Of a DNA stretch of 6,162 bases, positions 1 through 6,111 are shown piece after piece (position 1 is the first letter of the stretch; the number at the start of each line of letters is the position of its first letter). The notes beneath the pieces were generated by a model. That model did not search any database. It worked only from the letters and a program-made list of their open reading frames with translations, and was not told the origin of the DNA. The stretch lies in contig NZ_JBHTKJ010000062.1 in NCBI RefSeq assembly GCF_042675965.1, forward strand, positions 1-6,162. Direction: 5' to 3'. Both the position numbers and the translations under genes were made by a program. The stretch comes from Virgibacillus_R byunsanensis. GTDB taxonomy: Bacteria; Bacillota; Bacilli; Bacillales; Amphibacillaceae.

Positions 1-200
1 GTCTCAATAGAGATTACAATTCGGCACTCAATATCAAAAAAGAAGGCATTCGCTTATTAGCAAGCGCATAATAAAAATATAAACTTTTGGAACAAGAGGG
101 TTAGCTTGGTCAATTTCGTCTGCTACCAAAAGTGACGATTACCCAAGAAGCCCCCACTTCAAACAACCCGTAAGGGTGGTAAGTGGTGGGAGTAGTTCAC
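1..200 (+). mobile_element. Right end of an IS200/IS605-superfamily element (tnpB-carrying), left part outside window
   Basis: The window opens inside an insertion sequence of the IS200/IS605 (IS1341-like) type. Visible are the C-terminal codons of TnpB, then about 130 nt of untranslated sequence ending in an imperfect palindrome. Its arms are 151-159 (CCCCCACTT) and 181-190 (AAGTGGTGGG, one bulged T). The interior holds a small ACCC/GGGT hairpin capped by GTAA, a GNRA-type tetraloop. The element probably ends with TTCAC at 196-200, by analogy with related right ends. That boundary is inferred, not proven. These elements have subterminal hairpins rather than inverted repeats and make no target duplication, so no second boundary can be seen here. 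Whether the full element also carries a tnpA transposase cannot be told. Confidence 0.75.
3..71 (+). CDS. tnpB: TnpB (IS605 OrfB-like RNA-guided endonuclease), C-terminal fragment
   Basis: Only the last 22 codons lie in the window, ending in TAA at 69-71. The peptide contains NRDYNSALNI followed by KKEGIRLLASA. This matches the RuvC-III motif of TnpB/OrfB proteins, usually written DRDxNAAxNI and followed by a short basic tail. The Asp codon at 12-14 lines up with the family's third catalytic acidic residue and is present. The Asp two positions earlier in most relatives is Asn here, and the first Ala of NAA is Ser. TnpB is a nuclease guided by an RNA made from the element's own right end, and it cuts donor sites after excision. 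The gene is cut by the window edge, so it is unknown whether the full protein is intact. The identification rests on the motif plus the matching right-end structure just downstream. Confidence 0.75.
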   Translation, partial: LNRDYNSALNIKKEGIRLLASA

Positions 201-216
201 TCCTCTTAGATCTACA
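72..216 (+). ncRNA. Omega-RNA (reRNA) scaffold and guide segment of the TnpB element (predicted)
   Basis: In TnpB elements the guide RNA is transcribed from the 3' end of tnpB through the right end, and its last bases beyond the element act as the guide. The sequence fits this. CTTTTGG at 84-90 is exactly complementary to CCAAAAG at 126-132. TCGTC at 116-120 is complementary to GACGA at 134-138. The two stems interleave, which gives a pseudoknot. GGGT at 98-101 can pair with ACCC at 141-144. The terminal hairpin at 151-190 and TTCAC follow. By analogy the guide would begin at 201 (TCCTCTTAGATCTACA). The true 5' end probably lies inside tnpB and cannot be placed, so the start given here is only the first base after the stop codon. 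Confidence 0.55.
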
Positions 217-251
217 CTTGGCACTTCAGGAAAATATATCAAACTATGATT

Positions 252-286
252 TTAAACAACAGAATAGATTAACCGTATATTATAAT
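252..286 (+). promoter_or_regulatory. Weak candidate promoter for the sbcD operon
   Basis: A TATAAT hexamer lies at 281-286, overlapping TATATT at 276-281, about 50 bases before the sbcD start. No good -35 box sits at the usual distance. The best is TTAAAC at 252-257, 18 nt before TATATT, and it matches the consensus at only three of six positions. If this is the promoter, transcription starts near 290 with a leader of about 45 nt. The region is AT-rich, so a chance -10 match is quite possible, and readthrough from the insertion element or from genes further left is an alternative. Confidence 0.35.
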
Positions 287-334
287 AGGTAAATAGAAGA
301 ATTCGTTTAGAAAAAAAGAAAGGAGCGTTTTTAA

Positions 335-1525
335 ATGAAATTATTTCATACTGCGGATTGGCATTTAGGTAAACTTGTCCAGGGGGTATACATGACGGAG
401 GATCAGCAATACGTTCTCGAACAATTGATTAAAGCAATTGAAGAGGAGAAACCGGATGCTGTGATTATTGCTGGTGATTTATATGACCGTGCGGTACCGC
501 CAACTGAAGCAGTTCATCTGTTGGATGAGGTATTGGAAACGATCGTGATCAAGTTGAAAACTCCAGTTTTGGCGGTTGCGGGTAACCATGATAGCCCAAG
601 CAGGTTAAACTTCGGTAGTAGGATTATGAAACAGAATGGATTTCATATCGTTGGTAATTTCAATAAAGAATTAACACCCGTCAAACTTGATGATGAGCAT
701 GGACAAGTACATTTTCATCTCATACCATATTGTGATCCGAGTGTCGTTCGGACTGTTTTAGAAGATGAAGAGATTCGCACACATAACGATGCTGCAAAAA
801 AAATTGTAGAAACCATTAGCGAGAAAATGGTTCCGAATAGTCGTCATGTTTTTGTCGGACATGCCTTTGTTACCCCTTCTGGAGAAAAAGAGAATAATAC
901 AAGTGACTCAGAGCGACCACTTTCCATTGGAGGAGCAGAGTATGTCGATAGCCATAATTATGCACCGTTTCATTATACTGCGCTAGGCCACCTGCACCAG
1001 GCACACTATGTCGCTAATGAAACGATCCGGTATTCTGGATCTATTTTAAAGTATTCTATATCTGAAGAAAACCATAAAAAGGGATATCATGTTGTGGAGA
1101 TGGATGCAGACGGTAATGTAACTGTGGAGAAGCGACTATTAACACCGAAAAGAGATATTCGTACGGTGGAGGATACACTTGAAAATCTATTAACACATCC
1201 TGTAAATGATGATTATGTTTTTGTTCGTCTACTAGATGAGGCGCCTGTACTTTCTCCAATGGAGCGCGTTCGTTCGGTTTATCCTAATGCGATGCATGTG
1301 GAACGAGGGAAATATTTATCATCTGAGACGTACGAGGATAAAGGGACCCGGAGTCGTAGTGAGATGAGTGATTTGGATCTTTTTAAAGCATTCTACAAGG
1401 AAGTAAAAGGTGTGGATGCTTCAGAAGAAACCGAAGCAATTTTTAAAGAAGTGTTGGATGAACTGTTAAGAGACGAGAATGAGACTTCCACAAATACGAA
1501 ACCAAAAGAATATATTTCGAACTAA
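335..1525 (+). CDS. sbcD: SbcD: Mre11-family exonuclease/endonuclease subunit of SbcCD
   Basis: This encodes the nuclease subunit of the SbcCD complex, which with SbcC trims DNA ends, opens hairpins and cruciforms, and clears protein-blocked ends. The 396-aa protein has the full calcineurin-like phosphoesterase signature that holds the two catalytic metal ions: ADWHLGK (Asp8, His10), AGDLYDR (Asp48), GNHD (Asn84, His85), VGHAF (His176) and GHLH (His219, His221). YSGS follows near residue 233. The capping region and a charged C-terminal tail that ends in low-complexity sequence complete it. Length is normal for the family, which is about 390-400 aa. The ATG is chosen because AGGAG at 321-325 lies 9 nt upstream and the protein starts MKLFHTADWH, as in relatives. 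The stop is 26 bases before the likely sbcC start, so the two are co-transcribed. No frameshift or missing catalytic residue is seen. Confidence 0.97.
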   Translation: MKLFHTADWHLGKLVQGVYMTEDQQYVLEQLIKAIEEEKPDAVIIAGDLYDRAVPPTEAVHLLDEVLETIVIKLKTPVLAVAGNHDSPSRLNFGSRIMKQNGFHIVGNFNKELTPVKLDDEHGQVHFHLIPYCDPSVVRTVLEDEEIRTHNDAAKKIVETISEKMVPNSRHVFVGHAFVTPSGEKENNTSDSERPLSIGGAEYVDSHNYAPFHYTALGHLHQAHYVANETIRYSGSILKYSISEENHKKGYHVVEMDADGNVTVEKRLLTPKRDIRTVEDTLENLLTHPVNDDYVFVRLLDEAPVLSPMERVRSVYPNAMHVERGKYLSSETYEDKGTRSRSEMSDLDLFKAFYKEVKGVDASEETEAIFKEVLDELLRDENETSTNTKPKEYISN

Positions 1526-1536
1526 ATATTAAAGAA

Positions 1537-1543
1537 AGGGGAG
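1537..1543 (+). promoter_or_regulatory. Ribosome binding site that decides the sbcC start
   Basis: The purine run AAGGGGAG (1536-1543), with core GGAG at 1540-1543, overlaps the in-frame GTG at 1543 and so cannot serve it. It sits 8 nt before the in-frame TTG at 1552, which is good spacing. An ATG at 1547 is in another frame. Confidence 0.6.
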
Positions 1544-1551
1544 TGGATGAA

Positions 1552-4500
1552 TTGATACCAATTAAACTGACAATGACGGCATTCGGACCATATAAAAGCA
1601 CGGAATCCGTAGACTTTACAGAACTCGAACAGAATAATTTGTTTGTTATCTCAGGAAATACCGGAGCTGGTAAAACAACTATTTTTGATGGGATCTGTTT
1701 TGCATTATATGGAAGTGCGAGTGGCTCGGACAGGGAAGATAACAAGATGCTGAGAAGTGACTTCGCAGATGATAATACCCACACATCGATTGAGCTTGAA
1801 TTCGAATTAAATGGCAGGTTTTATCGTATTTTACGCCAATTGGGCCATGTGAAAAAAGGAAACAAATCCAAGACTGGTGAACGGTATGAATTTTATGAAA
1901 AAGTGGATGGAAAAGAAGTACCTTGTGTGGATCGCCAAATGATCTCTGAGATTGATAAAAAGGTAGAGGCAATTATAGGTCTGACACAGGATCAGTTTAA
2001 GCAGATTGTTATGTTGCCACAGGGAGAATTTCGTAAACTATTAACCTCCCAAACTGAAAATAAAGAAGCGATCTTACGGAGGCTATTCAAAACAGAGAGT
2101 TACAGTCATATTAATGAACTGTTGAAAAATAAAAAGGCCAAAGTGGAAGAGGGCTTTAAGCAAGTACAACAAGAGCGGGATCATCATATTCAAAGCATTA
2201 CTACAGCATTACCAGAGCGGGAAGGATCTTCCTTATTCCAAGTACTTTCGGAAGCATATTATAATGTGAATCAGGTGGTTGAAGGGCTTCGGGAAGAAGA
2301 TGCCTATTATACGAAACAAATGAAAATAGATAAACAAAAATATGATGAAGCCTATAAAGCGCACGACAAGAAACAGAGAGAATTTCATCAAGCAAAGACA
2401 ATAAATGAACGATTTGCGGAATTGGATCAGAAAGAAAAACAAGTAAAGGAACTTGAAGAACAAAAGCCTCAGTACACCAAAAAAGCAAAGGAATTGGAAG
2501 AAGCTGAACGGGCTAGTCAGATGGAGATTTATGAAAAGCAGGTTAACGAATGGCAAAAAGAAGAAAAGGCTAAAACAAGTATTTTACAAAACGCCGAGAA
2601 TTCCCATCAAAATGCTGAAGAAAAACAAAAGCATGCTAAACATACTTATCTACAGGAAGAAAATAGGAAAAGTGAACGAGAGGAAGTCAGCAAAAAACGT
2701 GATCGCTTGAAAGACTTCCTACCAACCGTTAAAGAACTTGATGAAAAGAAACTGCAGTTAAAACAATTAGAGCAAGATGGTAAAAAAGCTTCTTCTGATT
2801 TGGAAAAGGTACAAGGAGAATTGAAGGAAAAAGAGGAAGCGAATGAGGCATACAGTAAAAAAATGAATGAGATGGATCAAGCAGTAAGTCAGCTACCTGA
2901 AAAACAACAAGCATTAACCGAGATGAGAGAACATGTCAGAATCGTTATGGACTATATCAACTTAAAAAATAAACAAGCTGAACTTGATAAAGATGTTCAG
3001 AAAAAAGAAGAGGATTTTCGTGCTGCCAGGTCTGCTTATCAAGAAGCTGAAGATGGATGGTTGAATAGTCAAGCGAGTATTTTAGCAGGTCACTTACATG
3101 ACGGTGAAGCTTGTCCAGTTTGCGGAAGTCCGGAGCACCCAAATAAAGCGACAAACCAAGGGAATGTGGTAACAAGAGAACAACTAGAAGTATTAAAAAA
3201 AGAACTAGATGAAAAAGACACACACTATCGTGATGCAGTTGCCAAGCATAAAACGAACGCGTCCCAACTGAAAGAAAAAGAAACAGAGCTTGTAGACAAT
3301 CAGTTACCACCAGAAGATGCACCATCCATAAAAGAGCAACTGGTTGAAAAGGGTAAACGGTTAAGTGAAGAAGTAGATGCTGTGATGAAACAACGAGATG
3401 AACGTAAAGAGAGTAAAGTAAAGCAGGAAAAAGCACAAGAAGAGATCAACCAGTTGAAAACCAGGAAAGAACATCTGGAAAAATCATACCAAGAACATAA
3501 AATGACTTATCAAACTTCCAAGGCTGTATATGACGAAAGATTGCGTAATATACCTGAGGAAGTAAGAGTTTTATCAAATTTAGAAAAAGAAATAAATGAA
3601 ACAGAAGCACTTAAACTAAGATTGGAAAAGGCGTGGGATGAAGCTCAGAAAAACCTGCAACAAGCAAATGAACTACAAACAAAAGCAGCCTCTGACTTAA
3701 GTCATGCGAAAAAACAGTTGGATGAAACTAAGGAGAAGAAAGCTAAGTCTGATAACCAGTTTAAGGCAGAATTAAAGAATGCTTCTTTTGAATCTGAGGA
3801 ATCCTATCAACAGGCAAAAATGCCAGCAGCTGCTAGGCAGGAACTCAAAGAGGATATCCAGCAATATAATGAAAATCTGTCTACTAAGAAGCAGCAAGGA
3901 GATGAGTTAAAAGTTACGTTAAAAGATAAATCCAGAGTAGATTTAACGCTTCTCCAACAGGATCTGCTTTCGTTGAAAGAGGCATACGAGTTAGCGTACA
4001 AAACCTTAGAATCATCAAAAGACTACCAGAAAGAGTCTTTGAAGATAAAAGAAAATATTGTGGATCTAACTAAGCGAGTATCCGGACAGGAAAAAGAACT
4101 GGCTACAATCACAGATTTATATGATGTTCTAAGAGGGCAAAATAATCAAAAGATTTCCTTTGAGCGTTATTTGCAAATTGAATACTTGGAACGAATTATT
4201 GAAGCTGCCAACGGGCGGTTAAAACGTCTATCCAACGGGCAATTTTATTTAATGAGAAGTGATCGTCAGGAATCTCACGGTAGACAAAGTGGTTTGGCGC
4301 TTGATGTATATGACGCATACACCGGCCAAACAAGGGACGTTAAAACGTTATCTGGCGGCGAGAAGTTTAATGCATCTTTATGTCTAGCGCTTGGTATGTC
4401 AGACGTTATACAAAGTTTCCAAGGTAATATTTCAATCAATACGATGTTCATTGATGAAGGATTTGGATCATTAGACGAAGAATCGTTGAACAAATCAATA

Positions 4501-4644
4501 GATACTCTAGTTGACTTACAACAATCAGGTAGAATGATCGGCGTTATTTCACACGTTCAGGAATTGAAGACCATATTCCCAGCCGTTCTTCAAGTATCCA
4601 AAACAAGGGAAGGCATTAGCCAGACAAAGTTTATGGTGAAATAG
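1552..4644 (+). CDS. sbcC: SbcC: Rad50/SMC-like ATPase subunit of SbcCD
   Basis: This encodes the ATP-driven clamp subunit that binds DNA and controls the SbcD nuclease. With the TTG at 1552 as start the protein is 1030 aa; the upstream GTG at 1543 would add three residues but overlaps the ribosome binding site. In order, it shows the N-terminal Walker A GNTGAGKT (residues 35-42) and the Q-loop LPQGEF (Gln157). A long Lys/Glu/Gln-rich coiled coil (about 175-505) leads to the zinc hook CPVC (Cys521, Cys524), which joins two complexes through one zinc ion. A returning coiled coil follows (about 545-850). The C-terminal ATPase lobe has the signature LSGGEK (933-938), Walker B FIDE (Asp968, Glu969), the D-loop SLDE and the H-loop His1001. 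Every motif needed for ATP hydrolysis is present. Length is near that of E. coli SbcC. It follows sbcD closely and ends 40 bp before the repeat-protein gene. Confidence 0.97.
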   Translation: MIPIKLTMTAFGPYKSTESVDFTELEQNNLFVISGNTGAGKTTIFDGICFALYGSASGSDREDNKMLRSDFADDNTHTSIELEFELNGRFYRILRQLGHVKKGNKSKTGERYEFYEKVDGKEVPCVDRQMISEIDKKVEAIIGLTQDQFKQIVMLPQGEFRKLLTSQTENKEAILRRLFKTESYSHINELLKNKKAKVEEGFKQVQQERDHHIQSITTALPEREGSSLFQVLSEAYYNVNQVVEGLREEDAYYTKQMKIDKQKYDEAYKAHDKKQREFHQAKTINERFAELDQKEKQVKELEEQKPQYTKKAKELEEAERASQMEIYEKQVNEWQKEEKAKTSILQNAENSHQNAEEKQKHAKHTYLQEENRKSEREEVSKKRDRLKDFLPTVKELDEKKLQLKQLEQDGKKASSDLEKVQGELKEKEEANEAYSKKMNEMDQAVSQLPEKQQALTEMREHVRIVMDYINLKNKQAELDKDVQKKEEDFRAARSAYQEAEDGWLNSQASILAGHLHDGEACPVCGSPEHPNKATNQGNVVTREQLEVLKKELDEKDTHYRDAVAKHKTNASQLKEKETELVDNQLPPEDAPSIKEQLVEKGKRLSEEVDAVMKQRDERKESKVKQEKAQEEINQLKTRKEHLEKSYQEHKMTYQTSKAVYDERLRNIPEEVRVLSNLEKEINETEALKLRLEKAWDEAQKNLQQANELQTKAASDLSHAKKQLDETKEKKAKSDNQFKAELKNASFESEESYQQAKMPAAARQELKEDIQQYNENLSTKKQQGDELKVTLKDKSRVDLTLLQQDLLSLKEAYELAYKTLESSKDYQKESLKIKENIVDLTKRVSGQEKELATITDLYDVLRGQNNQKISFERYLQIEYLERIIEAANGRLKRLSNGQFYLMRSDRQESHGRQSGLALDVYDAYTGQTRDVKTLSGGEKFNASLCLALGMSDVIQSFQGNISINTMFIDEGFGSLDEESLNKSIDTLVDLQQSGRMIGVISHVQELKTIFPAVLQVSKTREGISQTKFMVK

Positions 4645-4671
4645 GAATTCTACTCACTGAATTTGCATACG

Positions 4672-4677
4672 AGGAGG
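4672..4677 (+). promoter_or_regulatory. Strong ribosome binding site for a TTG start
   Basis: AGGAGG at 4672-4677 is a perfect Shine-Dalgarno core. It lies 7 nt before the TTG at 4685, supporting that rare start codon; there is no in-frame ATG near the amino end. Confidence 0.75.
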
Positions 4678-4684
4678 AAAAAGT

Positions 4685-5341
4685 TTGGAAAAAACCTTAA
4701 AACAAATTTTGAGTGAACTGAAAGAAATACGTGTTGACATAACTGATTTGAAGCATGGACAAAACAAATTAGAGACCAGCCAACGTACATTAGGAACTGG
4801 ACAAATGAGACTGGAAGCGGGACAAATTAAACTAGAAGTCGGACAAACGAGATTGGAAGCAAGGCAAACCGGACTAGAAGAAGGACAAACGAGATTGGAA
4901 GTAAGGCAGACCGGACTAGAAGAAGGACAAACGAGATTGGAAGTAAGGCAAACCGGACTAAAAGAAGGACAAACGAGATTGGAAGCAAGGCAAACCGGAC
5001 TAGAAGAAGGACAAACGAGATTGGAAGTAAGGCAAACCGGACTAGAAGAAGGGCAAACGAAATTAGAAGCAAGGCAAACCGGACTAGAAGAAGGCCAAAC
5101 GAAATTAGAAGCAAGGCAAACCGGATTAGAAGAAGGGCAACTCAGACTGGAAACCGGTCAAACTGGACTAGAAACTGGGCAAATTAAACTAGAAGAAGGC
5201 CAAAAAAGTTTACAAAAGAATCTTGTTGATTGTATGGTCATGTATACCGATAAAATTATTGATCACTTTGATGCAAAAACTGAGGTATTAAATAAAAGGG
5301 TATACCAAGTAGAAGCAGGAATAGAACAATTAGACAGATAG
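4685..5341 (+). CDS. Uncharacterised heptad-repeat protein downstream of sbcC
   Basis: I do not recognise a function. The 218-aa product has three parts. Residues 1-21 (MEKTLKQILSELKEI onward) are an ordinary amphipathic helix. Residues 22-175 are 22 uninterrupted heptads, mostly alternating LEEGQTR and LEARQTG or LEVRQTG. Residues 176-218 are a non-repetitive tail rich in helix formers, with MYTDKIIDHFDAKTEVLNKR. There is no signal peptide, membrane segment, cofactor motif or catalytic motif, so a cytoplasmic structural or adaptor protein is the simplest guess. Each heptad carries one Leu, with Gly or Arg where a coiled coil would normally have its second hydrophobic residue, so any coiled coil would be unusual. 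The TTG start is supported by AGGAGG 7 nt upstream. The gene begins 40 bp after sbcC and is followed by a terminator, which suggests co-transcription with sbcDC. A role in DNA repair is not shown. Similar repeat-rich short helical proteins are common in Bacillaceae. Confidence 0.85.
   Translation: MEKTLKQILSELKEIRVDITDLKHGQNKLETSQRTLGTGQMRLEAGQIKLEVGQTRLEARQTGLEEGQTRLEVRQTGLEEGQTRLEVRQTGLKEGQTRLEARQTGLEEGQTRLEVRQTGLEEGQTKLEARQTGLEEGQTKLEARQTGLEEGQLRLETGQTGLETGQIKLEEGQKSLQKNLVDCMVMYTDKIIDHFDAKTEVLNKRVYQVEAGIEQLDR
4853..5146 (+). repeat. Seven tandem 42-bp units inside the heptad-repeat gene
   Basis: Units begin at 4853, 4895, 4937, 4979, 5021, 5063 and 5105. Each encodes two heptads (LEARQTGLEEGQTR type). 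The units at 4853 and 4979 are identical over all 42 bases, and the others differ at a few positions, mainly GCA/GTA (Ala/Val), AGA/AAA (Arg/Lys) and TTG/TTA. The outer heptads on both sides are more diverged. Because the unit is a multiple of three, gain or loss of copies keeps the reading frame. Confidence 0.9.
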
Positions 5342-5380
5342 TGTTGAAAATTTATTTCTTTAACAAAACCTCTAACATAT

Positions 5381-5407
5381 AGGCGCGTTTATAGTACGCG
5401 TCTTTTT
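5381..5407 (+). terminator. Intrinsic terminator of the sbcDC-repeat-protein operon
   Basis: GGCGCGT at 5382-5388 pairs with ACGCGTC at 5396-5402 (one G-T wobble), with an extra A-T at the base and a 7-nt loop, followed by five T at 5403-5407. It lies 40 bp after the repeat-gene stop and is well placed to end that transcript. Confidence 0.8.
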
Positions 5408-5408
5408 G

Positions 5409-5441
5409 TTGCAAAGAGGTTGGGTAGAAGTATAGTATAAT
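5409..5441 (+). promoter_or_regulatory. Candidate promoter of the YjdM gene
   Basis: A perfect -10 hexamer TATAAT lies at 5436-5441, 49 bp before the ATG. The only -35-like sequence, TTGCAA at 5409-5414, is 21 nt away, longer than optimal. The preceding terminator means the gene needs its own promoter, which supports the call. The -35 assignment is weak, and a regulator or another sigma factor could be involved. Confidence 0.4.
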
Positions 5442-5490
5442 TAAGGCTTGTCGATATGATAGAATAAAAGATACGAATGGAGGAGAAAAC

Positions 5491-5832
5491 ATGTCAAATC
5501 TACCAAACTGTCCAAAATGTAATTCCGAATATACATACGAAGATGGAAACCTGCTTGTATGTCCAGAGTGTGCACATGAGTGGACTTTAGAATCAGAAAC
5601 CCAAACTAGTGAAGATGAAAAGACGTTTAAAGATTCAAATGGAAATATCTTAAGCGATGGTGATGCCGTAACGGTAATCAAAGACCTTAAAGTAAAAGGA
5701 ACTTCATCTGTTGTAAAAAGAGGTACAAAAGTAAAAAATATTCGATTGATCGATGGAGATCACGATATCGATTGTAAAGTGGATGGTATTGGAGCTATAC
5801 AGTTAAAAACTAAATTCGTTAAGAAGCTGTAG
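5491..5832 (+). CDS. yjdM: YjdM/PhnA-family zinc-ribbon protein
   Basis: The 113-aa protein belongs to the PhnA/YjdM family. The N-terminal zinc ribbon is complete: CPKC (Cys8, Cys11) and CPEC (Cys25, Cys28), each pair spaced by two residues. The C-terminal domain carries the family's conserved core, including KDSNGN, LSDGD, VTVIKDLKVKG, GTKVKNIRL and DGDHDIDCK, and ends FVKKL. Length equals that of the E. coli protein. The family was once named for the phosphonate (phn) operon, but it is not needed for phosphonate breakdown and its biochemical role is unsettled. No phosphonate genes are nearby. The ATG follows GGAGGAG at 5479-5485. The gene stands alone between a terminator and a new promoter. 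No terminator directly follows it, so its transcript may run on to the one at 6045-6083. Confidence 0.93.
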   Translation: MSNLPNCPKCNSEYTYEDGNLLVCPECAHEWTLESETQTSEDEKTFKDSNGNILSDGDAVTVIKDLKVKGTSSVVKRGTKVKNIRLIDGDHDIDCKVDGIGAIQLKTKFVKKL

Positions 5833-5870
5833 TTTTTAGAAGACAGATGTCAGAAATAGTAAAAAGAGAG

Positions 5871-5899
5871 TTGAAAAGATTCTGATAAAATTGTATAAT
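5871..5899 (+). promoter_or_regulatory. Near-consensus sigma-A promoter in an intergenic region
   Basis: TTGAAA at 5871-5876 (five of six consensus bases) and TATAAT at 5894-5899 (six of six) are separated by exactly 17 nt. Transcription would start at about A5906. This is the best promoter match in the window, yet no convincing open reading frame follows it. Confidence 0.7.
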
Positions 5900-5905
5900 T
5901 TGGTC

Positions 5906-6083
5906 AGTCTCATACATATGTAGGTCAATTATTTTCCAGTTTGCACGGGCGATATAAATGAAATGTGAACACAATGGATCCAAGTAATTTTATACGGTTT
6001 TACATAACTAATATGGATTGACCTAAGATTTTATATAAGACGTTATAACAGTTCACTCATGTTGCAAGTGGACTGTTATTTTT
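5906..6083 (+). ncRNA. Candidate small RNA or orphan leader RNA, about 178 nt, family unknown
   Basis: The segment runs from the expected start site of the strong promoter at 5871-5899 to the end of the terminator at 6045-6083. It has no reasonable protein gene. The longest ATG frame I noticed, at 5958, codes for about nine residues and lacks a good ribosome binding site. TAGGTCAAT at 5921-5929 is exactly complementary to ATTGACCTA at 6017-6025, a 9-bp closing stem around about 87 nt. Inside it, ATGTGAAC at 5963-5970 can pair with GTTTTACAT at 5997-6005 with one bulge and one wobble. I compared it by eye with common riboswitch and 6S RNA patterns and recognised none. It could also be a regulatory leader whose downstream gene has been displaced, or part of the untranslated end of the YjdM transcript. 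Confidence 0.45.
6045..6083 (+). terminator. Strong intrinsic terminator
   Basis: A 13-bp stem pairs 6045-6057 with 6067-6079. It has one T-G wobble and a 9-nt loop, and a run of T closes it at 6079-6083. The reverse strand has no T-run at its exit, so it works on + strand transcripts. It could serve both the candidate small RNA and readthrough from the YjdM gene. Confidence 0.8.
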
Positions 6084-6111
6084 ATATGTAGGTTTTTTAA
6101 CGTACTTCCGA

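Noticed and set aside
2957..3436. 159-aa minus-strand open frame inside sbcC, looking membrane-like
   Set aside because: Leu/Phe/Val-rich minus frames are a by-product of the Lys/Glu/Gln-rich coiled-coil codons of sbcC. The plus-strand gene covers the whole region with every motif intact.
4827..5114. 95-aa open frame on the minus strand rich in Leu, Phe and Arg repeats
   Set aside because: It is the mirror of the 42-bp repeat in the plus-strand gene. The repeat lacks stops in several frames, and the minus frame has no independent ribosome binding site or family match.
4748..5209. Regular spacing considered as a CRISPR-like array
   Set aside because: The units abut without unique spacers and encode perfectly phased heptads, so this is an in-gene tandem repeat.
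5352..5681. 109-aa minus-strand frame overlapping the YjdM gene
   Set aside because: It overlaps a clearly conserved plus-strand gene and crosses the terminator, with no ribosome binding site or recognisable domain.
5958..5987. Short ATG frame MKCEHNGSK inside the candidate small RNA, possible leader peptide
   Set aside because: It has only nine codons with no clear Shine-Dalgarno sequence, so it is not supportable as a gene from this sequence alone.
5916..6093. Direct repeat ATATGTAGGT at 5916-5925 and 6084-6093 flanking the candidate small RNA
   Set aside because: Ten bases in AT-rich DNA is within chance range, and IS200/IS605 elements make no target duplications, so I do not read it as an insertion footprint.
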